In this document: positions 52,280 to 60,872 of the stretch, piece after piece
How positions within the stretch are numbered: the first letter of the stretch is position 1
How the letters are laid out: each line of letters starts with the position of its first letter
Origin: Haloferax sp. Q22
GTDB taxonomy: Archaea > Halobacteriota > Halobacteria > Halobacteriales > Haloferacaceae
Assembly: GCF_001482285.1 (NCBI RefSeq)
Contig: NZ_LOEP01000014.1
Coordinates: 62,001-126,000, forward strand
Reading direction: 5' to 3'
DNA: 64,000 nt
Position numbers and translations under genes: made by a program
Notes under the pieces: model-generated
The model's input: only the letters and a program-made list of their open reading frames with translations
What the model was told of the DNA's origin: nothing
The model's database searches: none

Positions 52280-54865
52280 ATGTCTCTCTCGCGGGCGAAA
52301 TCGATCGGCGCTCTCTACGAGGAGTGCAGGGATTTCGACCTCGTTCTCGTGCCCGACGCGCCCATGGCGAGCGCGCTGAACCGGCGTCTCGACCAACCGC
52401 ACTTCGGGCCCTTTGCGATTACGCCCCGCCGACTCGCCGCCCGGCGTCGGGAACAGGCCGAGGACCGACTCGCGTTCCTCGAAGTCGTTCGGACGACCGA
52501 CCTCGACTGGAAAGAGGCGTCCTACGCCGTCGGGAACATCCTCCAGTGTTGGGAGCACCGGGGGACGGCCGACGCCGTTCTCGACTACGACCAGTTCGCG
52601 ACGACGGCGACGCGCGCCGCCGTCGACTGTATCGCCGAACTGGACACGACCTCCAAGCGCCTCACCGAGTTCACCATCGACGCGGACACGTCGGTCGCCG
52701 TCGTCGGCTTCGAACAGTTCACCGAACTCGAACGCTCGATTCTCCCGGCGGACTACGAGACGGTCGACCCGTTCACCGAGGCGTCGTTCGACCACCCGCC
52801 GTTCCGAATCCTCGACTCGCCGGCCGCAATCGTCGACGCCGTCCTCGACACGGTCACGCCGGCAAACGCCGACGACGTGGCGGTCGTTCTCGACGCCGCC
52901 AGTCAGTATTCCCCGCTCGTCGAGTCGGCGTTGGAAGCCGCGGACATCCCGTACTACGGCGGTCCGGGGTTCACCGACGACGCCCGTCACCGCGCGTTTC
53001 TGCAGTTCCTCCGAAGCGCACACGCCGGTCGGGATACGCGAGTCGGCGACGTTCGACCGCTCTTCACCCAACTCGGTATCTCTCTCGGCGTCGAGCACGA
53101 CAAAAAACGCCTCTCGGACATCGAACGCTCGGAGATAGACCGGTTCCTCCGCTTCCGCGACGAAGTCCGCTCCGGCACGTTCGACGCGGCCGTCGACGCG
53201 TACGAGTCGCTCACCGACACGACTATCGACGCCTTCAGAGCGGAGCTCGCGACGCTCGGCCTCCTCGACGACGCCGTCACCGAGTCCGCGGTCGACCGCC
53301 TCGAATTCTATCTGCAGTCGTACGAGGTGCCCGTCGACCGGGAAAACGAGGGCGTCCTGCTGGCCGACGCGAAATCGGCCGCGCACGTCGACCGCGCGGT
53401 GGTGTTCTACCTCGGTCTCGACGAGGGCTGGACGCGCTCGTCCCCTCGGCGGCCGTGGGTCGACAGCGACCGCGAGTTCGAGCGGAACATCCGCCAGTTC
53501 CAACTCCTCCTGCAGAACGGCGTCGACCAGTACTACCTCGTCCAGGACACCGCCGGCGGGACACCGGTCACGCCGTGTCTGTACTTCGAAGACCTGTTCG
53601 ACGAGGCGTTCGACCGATTCAGCGATGCGGCGTCGATACCGCATTCCCGGGCATTCCGAACGACCGAGGACGGCTTCGAAAGAGAGCCACTCGACGTTCC
53701 CGCCGAGGAGGTCACCGCACTCAGCCAGTCCAGCCTGAACACCTACGTCAACTCGCCCCGCGATTACTTCTTCAGCAGACTCGTCGACAACCCGGACGAG
53801 GACCACTTCAGGGAGGGGAACCTGTTTCACGACTTCGCCGAGTTCTACGTCTCTCACCCGGACGCCGTCCGCGACTCGCTCGACGAGGTCGCCGCGGTCA
53901 TCCTCGACGAAGTCGAACCGTTCCTCCGGGGTGTCGACGAGGAGACCCGACTCACCAAGTACCGCATCGGCCTCCGGACCATCGCCGAATTCCTGGACGC
54001 GAACCCGCCACAGGGGGACGGCTTGGCGACGCCGGACAGCGGTCGGAGTGAGAACTTCTTCGCCGAGTACTACGACCGACCCGTCGATGCGGCGCACACC
54101 GAACGCTGGTTCGAGAACGCCGACCTCGGACTGAAGGGGAAAATCGACCTCGTTCACGGGCCCGCGCGACTGCTCGACTACAAGAGCGGCGCGAAGAAGT
54201 CCGCGTACTCCGTCGTCAAGCACTCGGCGCTCGACCCGCCGAGCGACAAACCGAACTTTCAGGCGTTGCTGTATCTCGCCCATCGGCGCACTGAACGACC
54301 GAACGAGGAACTGCGGTTCACGTTCTTCCACTTCCTCGAAACCCTCGACGACGTCGTGACCGGCGAGGGAGCGCTGGACGACTGTCTCACGACGGTGACG
54401 TACTACCCCGCGACCTACGAGGAACACACTTCGAGCCGAGCCGTCTTCACCGAACTTCGGGAAGACGCCGCGAACGACTGCACCAAGACGTTCTCGAAGT
54501 CGACGTACGAGGTCTATCGGGGCGTGCTGGACACACACGAGATTCCGGACACCCGCGACAGCGACGAACTCATCGAATCCGAGTTCGGGGAGGCGCTCAC
54601 CGAGCGCCTGGTCGCCGACGTCGGGAACTACAAGTACGTGAAAAACGGCTGTAAGCAGGCGTTACGACACCTGCTCCGAATCCGAAAGCGGAACTACTTC
54701 GCCGACGACGTGGACGCGTTCGAGGCGTTCGTCCGCGAACGACGCTCGGAGTTGAACGCTCGCCGACGCGGCGACGAGCGCTTTCCCGTTCGGGGGCTCG
54801 GCGGCGACCCGAACTACCGGTACGTGGACAACCGAGACTGCATCCTGGAGGGTGAATCCCGATGA
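52280..54865 (+). CDS. AddB-like nuclease subunit (inactive helicase fold plus PD-(D/E)XK domain)
   Basis: An 861-residue protein. The N-terminal half has a UvrD-like layout without Walker A (VLVPDAPMASALNRRL instead of a P-loop) and a motif near residue 370 ('LLADAKSAAHVDRAVVFYLGLDEGWTRS') matching AddB-type inactive helicases. The C-terminal nuclease begins near 'SQSSLNTYVNSPRDYFF' and has 'GNLFHDFAEFY', 'GLKGKIDLVHG' and 'LLDYKSGAKK', supplying the acidic and lysine residues of PD-(D/E)XK. The cysteines that hold the iron-sulphur cluster in bacterial AddB are not in place. It overlaps the helicase gene by four bases, so the two form a complex for DNA end processing or defence. Confidence 0.85.
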   Translation: MSLSRAKSIGALYEECRDFDLVLVPDAPMASALNRRLDQPHFGPFAITPRRLAARRREQAEDRLAFLEVVRTTDLDWKEASYAVGNILQCWEHRGTADAVLDYDQFATTATRAAVDCIAELDTTSKRLTEFTIDADTSVAVVGFEQFTELERSILPADYETVDPFTEASFDHPPFRILDSPAAIVDAVLDTVTPANADDVAVVLDAASQYSPLVESALEAADIPYYGGPGFTDDARHRAFLQFLRSAHAGRDTRVGDVRPLFTQLGISLGVEHDKKRLSDIERSEIDRFLRFRDEVRSGTFDAAVDAYESLTDTTIDAFRAELATLGLLDDAVTESAVDRLEFYLQSYEVPVDRENEGVLLADAKSAAHVDRAVVFYLGLDEGWTRSSPRRPWVDSDREFERNIRQFQLLLQNGVDQYYLVQDTAGGTPVTPCLYFEDLFDEAFDRFSDAASIPHSRAFRTTEDGFEREPLDVPAEEVTALSQSSLNTYVNSPRDYFFSRLVDNPDEDHFREGNLFHDFAEFYVSHPDAVRDSLDEVAAVILDEVEPFLRGVDEETRLTKYRIGLRTIAEFLDANPPQGDGLATPDSGRSENFFAEYYDRPVDAAHTERWFENADLGLKGKIDLVHGPARLLDYKSGAKKSAYSVVKHSALDPPSDKPNFQALLYLAHRRTERPNEELRFTFFHFLETLDDVVTGEGALDDCLTTVTYYPATYEEHTSSRAVFTELREDAANDCTKTFSKSTYEVYRGVLDTHEIPDTRDSDELIESEFGEALTERLVADVGNYKYVKNGCKQALRHLLRIRKRNYFADDVDAFEAFVRERRSELNARRRGDERFPVRGLGGDPNYRYVDNRDCILEGESR

Positions 54866-57705
54866 CGTCGCCGAACGACCAACAGCAGGACCTCATCGAC
54901 AGCAAACGGGGTATCCACGTCGTCGACGCCGGCGCGGGGACCGGAAAGACGTTCACCGTCACTCGTCGCTACGCCGAAATCGTCGATCAGGAGGGCGTGG
55001 AACCGGAAGACGTCCTCCTCGTGACGTTCACCAACAACGCGGCGACGGAGATGAGAGACCGAATCGTCGCCAACTGCGACTACGGGATGCGCGAACTCTC
55101 CGACGCGCCCATCCAGACGTTCCACAGCCTCTGTCACGACATCCTCATGGAACACGGCTTCGAGGCACCGACGCTCCTCGGCATCGACGACCGGATTTCG
55201 GAGTCCACGCGGGTCCTCGAAGACGAGAACGTCGAGAAGGCGCAGTTCCGCGAGTTCGTCCGCCGGTTCAGCGACGACCACCCCGAGTACGACGACTTCT
55301 TCCGCGCCGTCGCGGAACCGGTCGAACTCCTCGGGTTGGTTACTCAACTCGCCGCGAAGGGCGTCTTCCCGACGGCGGACGGCTGGTACCGAAACGGCGA
55401 GCGGTATCTGGACGGCGACTTCGAGGCGTTCCGCGAGACGTTCGAGGAACTGAACCGCCCCCGAAACGACGGGAACAAGCAGTCCAAACTCCGCTCGAAA
55501 CTCGGGGGCTACGGGGACGACAAGTGCTATCTCCCCGACGCTCCCGAGAAGGACGACATCCGCGGCGGGTGGGGTGCAAAGCGGGTTCCGGACGAGGTCG
55601 CGCGACTGGCGTTCGACGAACCGCGAGAGGGCCTCAAGAACTTCGTCCACGACCTCTATCACGAGTACCTTGGATTCGCGCTCAGTCGCAACTACCTGAA
55701 CTTCGGCTTTCTTCAGCTCTTTGCGTTCGTCCTGCTCTGCGACGACCACCGACTCCGCGACGAGGTCGCCTTCGAGTACGTGATGGTCGACGAGTTCCAG
55801 GACTCCAGCGAGATACAGTTCAAGCTCGCGCTCCTGATCGCGGACACGAACAACGTCTGCGTCGTCGGCGACTGGAAGCAGAGCATCTACTCGTTTCAGT
55901 ACGCCGCCGTCGAGAACATCACCGACTTCGAGTCCCGACTGGACCGCTTCGTCGACGAACTCAACGAGGACCGCGAGCGCGTGTCGTGGTCGACGCGGCC
56001 GATCACCGAACTGGAACTCGTCGAGAACTACCGGTCGACGCAGGCGATTCTCGACTTCTCCGAGCACAGTCTGGTGACGCCCGCCGCGAGGTCGGACGAC
56101 ATCGACGAGGCGGCCGTCCGGGACCGAATCGTGTCGCTGTCGTCCAACGCCGCCCACGAGAACTCCCGCATCGAGGCGATTCGGCACGAGGACGAACACG
56201 AGGCGGTGCTGACCAAGATTCAGGAAATCGTCGGGAACGACGCGTATCGGGTCGAGGAGGACGGCGAACTCCGCGCCCCGGAGTACGGCGACATCGCCGT
56301 CCTCACGCGGACCCGCGACTTCGGTCGGGAACTCCTCTCTGTCGCCGAGGAGTTCGGGTTGCCGATGGCCTACGAGGGGGGTATCGAGCTGTTCCGCTCC
56401 GACCCGGCGAAACTCCTCCTGGCGTGGTTGCGGATTCTCGAATCCGACTCGGAGCGGGGGTGGGCGGTCGTCCTCGAAGCGGCCGGTTACACGCTCGACG
56501 AGGTCGAACACGTCCTCGACGGCGGGGCGTACCCGTCTGACATGCAGGCGTTCGCGTCGGCGCTCGACTCGCTGGAGACGGTCGGCGGCGTCGCCCAGCG
56601 CGTGTTCTCTCGGTACGGCTACGACGGGGCCTACGCCGACGTGCTCCTGACGACGATTCAGTCGGTCCACGGCGCGACGACGCTGACCCGAGGGGGTCTC
56701 GTTCGGTTCATCGAACGCGGCATCGAAGACGGGAGCACCCACGACGTGCACGCGAGCGCCGGCACGAACTCGGTGACCGTGCAGACCATCCACGCGGCTA
56801 AGGGACTCGAACATCCCATCGTCGTGCTTGCGAACATGAACAACCACCGCTTCCCACCGTCGGGCGGGAATAGCGACGCCATCACCTTCGACGATTCGGT
56901 TGGCCTGCGTCAGCGGAAAGTTTACGCCGACGACCACGGCTATCCCCACGTTCACGACAACTGGCGGACCGACGTCCTCCGAGCGTGCCTGCCGCGCGGC
57001 TACGACGAGGAGCGGCGCTTGCTCTACGTCGCCATGACGCGGGCCGAGAGCCACCTCGTGTTCGCCGCGGGCGAGTCGCCGAACGCGTTCCTCGAAGCCC
57101 TCCCCGTCGAAAGCACGGAACTGATCCCCGACGTTCGGGAAGGCGACGCCGGCGGGCCGTCGCAGGCGCACTTACAGATTACCGTCCCGACGCCGGAGGG
57201 GCCGGTCGGCCACTCGCCGCACACGCTCATGCGCGACGACGTGTTCGAAGACGTCGCCGACGGGAGAGGGTCGGCGTTCGGAACGCGGACCCACGAGTTC
57301 GCCGAGCGGTACGTGCTGGAAGGTGATGTCGAACCGTCGAACGACGACGAGCGCCGTATCAAGTCGTTCATCGACTCCCTCGACGGGGACCTGCGAGTCG
57401 AGGAGGACGCGTATCTGCCGCTCACCGTCGGCGGCGAGCGGGTCACTATCTCCGGAATCATCGACCTCGTTCACGTCCGCCCCGATTCCGTCGAGGTCAT
57501 CGACTTCAAGACCGACCTCGGGCGGCACGCCGAGTCCGAGTACCGAAAGCAACTCAGCGTCTACTACCACGTGTTGAACGAGTGGTTCTCTGAGCGCGAC
57601 GTGTCCGCGGGGATATTCTACACCGCCACCGGCGAGTGGGTCGACGTCGAACCCCTGTCGCGGTCCGCGCTCGTCGCGCTCGTGGAGGACGTTCGAAACG
57701 GCTGA
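54862..57705 (+). CDS. AddA-like UvrD-family helicase-nuclease
   Basis: A 947-residue superfamily 1A helicase with a C-terminal nuclease. Walker A is 'DAGAGTGKT' (Lys29); other motifs are 'LLVTFTNNAATEMRDRI' (Ia), 'VMVDEFQDSS' (II), 'VVGDWKQSIYSFQYA' (III), 'ELVENYRST' (IV), 'VQTIHAAKGLEHPIVVLANM' (V) and 'RLLYVAMTRAESHLVFA' (VI). The C-terminal nuclease shows 'GTRTHEFAERYV' and 'GIIDLVHVRPDSVEVIDFKTD', with an intact D-x-K. With the upstream partner it forms an AddAB-type machine that unwinds and cuts double-strand ends. This is unusual because archaea generally use HerA-NurA with Mre11-Rad50. Confidence 0.92.
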   Translation: MTSPNDQQQDLIDSKRGIHVVDAGAGTGKTFTVTRRYAEIVDQEGVEPEDVLLVTFTNNAATEMRDRIVANCDYGMRELSDAPIQTFHSLCHDILMEHGFEAPTLLGIDDRISESTRVLEDENVEKAQFREFVRRFSDDHPEYDDFFRAVAEPVELLGLVTQLAAKGVFPTADGWYRNGERYLDGDFEAFRETFEELNRPRNDGNKQSKLRSKLGGYGDDKCYLPDAPEKDDIRGGWGAKRVPDEVARLAFDEPREGLKNFVHDLYHEYLGFALSRNYLNFGFLQLFAFVLLCDDHRLRDEVAFEYVMVDEFQDSSEIQFKLALLIADTNNVCVVGDWKQSIYSFQYAAVENITDFESRLDRFVDELNEDRERVSWSTRPITELELVENYRSTQAILDFSEHSLVTPAARSDDIDEAAVRDRIVSLSSNAAHENSRIEAIRHEDEHEAVLTKIQEIVGNDAYRVEEDGELRAPEYGDIAVLTRTRDFGRELLSVAEEFGLPMAYEGGIELFRSDPAKLLLAWLRILESDSERGWAVVLEAAGYTLDEVEHVLDGGAYPSDMQAFASALDSLETVGGVAQRVFSRYGYDGAYADVLLTTIQSVHGATTLTRGGLVRFIERGIEDGSTHDVHASAGTNSVTVQTIHAAKGLEHPIVVLANMNNHRFPPSGGNSDAITFDDSVGLRQRKVYADDHGYPHVHDNWRTDVLRACLPRGYDEERRLLYVAMTRAESHLVFAAGESPNAFLEALPVESTELIPDVREGDAGGPSQAHLQITVPTPEGPVGHSPHTLMRDDVFEDVADGRGSAFGTRTHEFAERYVLEGDVEPSNDDERRIKSFIDSLDGDLRVEEDAYLPLTVGGERVTISGIIDLVHVRPDSVEVIDFKTDLGRHAESEYRKQLSVYYHVLNEWFSERDVSAGIFYTATGEWVDVEPLSRSALVALVEDVRNG

Positions 57706-57728
57706 GCGGGGGCTGGAGGCCGGTACGC

Positions 57729-59402
57729 TCACGCGTCGCCGCCGCGCCCGCCGTTCGGGAGGAGCGTCGAAACGAGGAGCACGAGCAACACGAGAAGCGC
57801 GAGGAGCAACAGCGTCTCCCGTTGTGCCTGCACTATCGCGGCGTCGAACGCGCCGGCCAGCAGTTCCCGCTGTGCCGGCGTGAGGCCGTCGAGGACCGCC
57901 TGTTGGGTCTCTTTGGTCGCGGTCTCCGCGGCGCGTTCCAGCGCGGCGGCGAGCGCCTCCCGGTCGCTCACCGACGCTCCCTCGCCCGCGCCAGCGACGG
58001 CCAGCACGCCCTCCACGACGCCGCCGTAGAACCGCCGGAGCAGGTACGTGCCCACGATAGCGGTCCCGAACGAGTAGCCGAGCATCATCGTCGCGTTCAG
58101 CAGGCCGGACGCCGCCGCCGAGTCCCGTGGTTCGACCGACGAGAGCGTCATGTCGATGAGCTGTGCCATCACGAGGCCGAGGCCGAGGCCGACGAGCGCC
58201 ATCGGCACGGCGAGTTGCGTGACCGTCGCGTCCAGCGCCGTCTGCGACACGAGCGCGAGCACGCCGAGCCCCATGAGGACGACGCCGCCCTGAATCAGTA
58301 GTTTCGGCGCGACGAACCGCCGCCAGCCGGTCGTGAAGATGGACGCGACGAACGTCGCGACGGAGAACGGAAGCATCGCGACCCCGGTCTCGAACGCGGT
58401 GTAGCCGGCCCCGGACTGGAGGAAGACCGGAACGACGAAGATGAACCCCGCGAGGACCAGCGACCGCGCGGCGTTCGTGACGATACCGGCCGTGAACGGC
58501 GCGTTCGACAGGAGACGGACCGGGACGAGCGGCGACCCGCCCTCGCGCTCGACGCGACGCTCGTACTGGACGAAGGCCGCGAAGACGACGATTCCGAAGC
58601 CGACGAGCCAGACGGTCGGCGACGCGCCGAACAGATCCAGTCGAACGCCACCGACGGCGAACGGCCGGCGGGCCGATATCCAGCCGTACCGCCCGGCCAA
58701 GAGGACGCCGGCGACGAGGGCGGTCGTCCCCGCTATCGAGAGGACCGTCCCGCCGACGTCCAGTTTCGTCCGCGTCTCGCTCAGGGACTCCTCAGGGAGA
58801 TACCGGACGAACGCGAGCGCGACGAGAACGATGAGTACCTCGACGCCGAACCCCCACCGCCAGCTGGCGAACGTCGTGACTGCGCCGCCCAAAAGCGGCC
58901 CGAACGCGGCCCCGGCCGCGTTCACCCCGGCGAGGATACCGAGGGCTTTCGCCCGGTCTGCGCCCTCGTAGCTGACGAGGAGGACCGTGAACGTCAGCGG
59001 GAGCAACACGGCTGCGGCGGCCCCCTCGATGACCGACCAACCGACGTAGAGCACGGCGACGTTCCAACTCAGCGCCGCCAGCGTCGTCCCGACGCCGTAC
59101 ACGAGTAGGGTCGCGGTCATCAGCCGGCAAATCCCGTACATCGACGACAACTTGCCGCCCGGAAGAATCAGCGCCGCCATGACCATCGCGTAGAACGAAA
59201 TCGCGCCCTGTACGACCGTGACGGTGGTATCGAGGTCGGTGACGATGGACGGAATCGCGACGTTCATCAGCGTCGAATCGATGACGCCGATGAACATCGC
59301 GAGACTCACCGCCACCGCGGGGCCCCAGTACGCCAACCCTCCCGCCGAACCGGTCGTCGCCGCTCTTCTTTCGGGAACGTGAGCGTTCGCGTCTGCGTCC
59401 AT
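57729..59402 (-). CDS. MFS drug exporter, DHA2 (EmrB/QacA) family
   Basis: A 557-residue major facilitator with about 14 membrane helices. 'FIGVIDSTLMNVAIPSIVTDLDTTVTVVQGAISFYAMVMAALILPGGKLSSMYG' is the DHA2 first-helix region with the family's D-x3-NVA-type motif, and 'GGTVLSIAGTTALVAGVLLAGRYGW' is the 14-TMS linker. It should export drugs or lipophilic ions using the proton gradient. The ATG at 59402 is 30 nt after a TATA box (59428-59437 on the minus strand), so the longer frame to 59531 was rejected. Confidence 0.92.
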   Translation of the reverse strand: MDADANAHVPERRAATTGSAGGLAYWGPAVAVSLAMFIGVIDSTLMNVAIPSIVTDLDTTVTVVQGAISFYAMVMAALILPGGKLSSMYGICRLMTATLLVYGVGTTLAALSWNVAVLYVGWSVIEGAAAAVLLPLTFTVLLVSYEGADRAKALGILAGVNAAGAAFGPLLGGAVTTFASWRWGFGVEVLIVLVALAFVRYLPEESLSETRTKLDVGGTVLSIAGTTALVAGVLLAGRYGWISARRPFAVGGVRLDLFGASPTVWLVGFGIVVFAAFVQYERRVEREGGSPLVPVRLLSNAPFTAGIVTNAARSLVLAGFIFVVPVFLQSGAGYTAFETGVAMLPFSVATFVASIFTTGWRRFVAPKLLIQGGVVLMGLGVLALVSQTALDATVTQLAVPMALVGLGLGLVMAQLIDMTLSSVEPRDSAAASGLLNATMMLGYSFGTAIVGTYLLRRFYGGVVEGVLAVAGAGEGASVSDREALAAALERAAETATKETQQAVLDGLTPAQRELLAGAFDAAIVQAQRETLLLLALLVLLVLLVSTLLPNGGRGGDA

Positions 59403-59427
59403 TGGCCTTCGATAGCACGCCTCACTC

Positions 59428-59437
59428 AATAAATCTC
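59428..59437 (-). promoter_or_regulatory. TATA box for the MFS exporter
   Basis: Minus-strand agatttattg is centred about 30 nt before the ATG at 59402, giving a leaderless or nearly leaderless transcript. Confidence 0.6.
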
Positions 59438-59479
59438 TCTGACAGAGCGGAGCGGCGTTGGTCTCTCGGTCGGCTCGGT

Positions 59480-59701
59480 TCAGCCGTGAGACGCCTCCGA
59501 GCCAAGCGACTCGCCACAGTACGGGCACCACTCGAACCTCGGTCTCTCTCTTGGTTGTGTCTGTTCGCCCGGCTGCGCCCGCTCTTCCGTTCGCTCTGGG
59601 AAAAAGCCCGCGGCCAAGATACTCGACGGGAGCGCAAAGAAGGCGACACCGCCCGGCCGCTTTCGCGCCCGACGAATTACGGGATGTGAGTCAATCAGCA
59701 C
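59480..59701 (-). CDS. Small protein with hydrophobic segment and single CxxC, possible gene
   Basis: A 73-residue frame starting at GTG 59701, with a hydrophobic stretch (GVAFFALPSSILAAGFF) and a C-terminal half-ribbon 'FEWCPYCGESLGSEASHG'. Only one CxxC pair is present, so it is either a half zinc ribbon or a truncated gene. It lies at the edge of a decayed region. No promoter at the expected distance is clear. Low confidence. Confidence 0.4.
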   Translation of the reverse strand: MLIDSHPVIRRARKRPGGVAFFALPSSILAAGFFPERTEERAQPGEQTQPRERPRFEWCPYCGESLGSEASHG

Positions 59702-60528
59702 CTCGATAAATGCAGTTTATTATGGTTTCCTGCATACGTGTAGTCGGGTTGAAAAGATGAGTTCACTGGCACTGTCTAGTTAGGCCAGTTTGAGAAGCGA
59801 GCAGTTCGTAGATCTAGTGCTTTGCTCAACCTAGAACTGCTCACAGAGTCGTTGGAAACGGCGAATTATGAATGTTGGCAGCATGGAGCCGAACAGCGAA
59901 CGCCCTGACGGGCGTTGCCGTCCGCTCGCGCTGCCAACATTCAAGCGTAGCTGTGTCCAAACTCTCGCCGAGCAGGTCTTTGAGCAGCATAGGAAACTAG
60001 CTCTTCGACCTGTTCATCCCTTAACTAGACGGTGCCCCTCAGACGGACGTTTCGGCGCTCGCAAGTATCTTACTCCCCAGAACGAGATTCACTATACTTT
60101 ACAAAGGTAGTTGTGTAACAAAAACGTCGGTGAGACATCATTATCGGGGGTTGACGGGTGCTTGATGGCGGCGTAGTCTGCCACCGATTCGGTGGAGAGG
60201 GCCATCCTCTGGTCTGAAATAGGCGTTCTCAGTGAACAGTCGGTGCGTTCCGAACGCTGGTTGGCTTTTCAGTACAGAAACGCGTCTCCACGACCTCGGA
60301 GGATAATTTTGATGCGTGCCTTTGTTTCACCAAAGTCAGATCTATATCACTGATCATCGCACAGGAACCGGCTAGCGAGGCTGACCGGCGCAGTGCTCTC
60401 GACTCGATCGTCCTGCTGACCATTCCAGTCGGCATCGAACCGTATCATAGTCACTTTCCGGAACGCTATCTGTCTCCGCGGAAACGCTCCGACAGTACGT
60501 CTATGGTATTCTTAACTCATTGTCTGAT
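59702..60528. other. Non-coding segment with decayed sequence and hairpins
   Basis: About 830 bp with lower GC than the core genome and no convincing intact gene. It holds a nested palindrome at 59870-59942 and a strong small hairpin at 60181-60195 (ccaccg / cggtgg). Open frames across it (for example from 59868) have no recognisable protein features. Degraded transposase DNA is possible, but no transposase motif survives to show it. Confidence 0.45.
59870..59942. repeat. Nested palindromic element
   Basis: Perfect 13-bp outer arms GAATGTTGGCAGC (59870-59882) and GCTGCCAACATTC (59930-59942) enclose an inner hairpin of aacgccc / gggcgtt (59899-59905 and 59910-59916) with a 4-nt loop. The whole could fold into a cruciform or structured RNA. 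It resembles a small mobile palindrome or an insertion-sequence end rather than a protein-coding element. Confidence 0.6.
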
Positions 60529-60696
60529 TCAAGCGTAGAGACGGCCGTGTTCGTCAAAATCACGGAGTTGATACACCAATTCACGAATCTGCGATACTTC
60601 ACCGTGACAGAATATGGTCTCTAAGCACCATTCGCATTGGTGCATATGGCCAGTAGTTTCGATTATCTCCTGAAAATCGTGTTGAATGCTATGGAG
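60529..60696 (-). pseudogene. Fragment of a NikR-like regulator (C-terminal domain)
   Basis: A 55-residue stretch (SIQHDFQEIIETTGHMHQC...) resembles the C-terminal metal-binding ACT-like domain of nickel-responsive NikR/CopG regulators, in which histidines and a cysteine bind nickel. The N-terminal ribbon-helix-helix part is missing: immediately upstream the frame runs into DNA whose coding sense is on the other strand. It ends just before an iron-type ABC binding-protein gene, so it may once have regulated metal uptake. Confidence 0.5.
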
Positions 60697-60829
60697 GTCA
60701 CCAATACTCGGCTCGGTCGATGAACTGAGCGAGCAAGAGCGTGAAGAACTAGTCGAAGAACACAGTGTGGAAGAGCTCCGCACTGAGCACACCGAGGACG
60801 AACTCACGAAGCTCGGCGTCACTGCCTGA
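60686..60829 (+). pseudogene. C-terminal gene remnant on the plus strand
   Basis: A 47-codon frame from ATG 60686 whose second half is strongly acidic and haloarchaeal in character (DELSEQEREELVEEHSVEEL, then TEHTEDELTKLGVTA). It overlaps the start of the opposite-strand NikR-like fragment, which suggests that two broken genes were joined here. The parent protein is not recognised. It could also be a small intact gene. Confidence 0.4.
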
Positions 60830-60872
60830 AACAGAAGTTGTCCCTCGGCGAGTGATTTATTTATAAACCGTC

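Noticed and set aside
59868-60110. 80-codon plus-strand frame through the nested palindrome
   Set aside because: It runs across both palindrome arms, lacks acidic haloarchaeal composition and has no recognisable domain.
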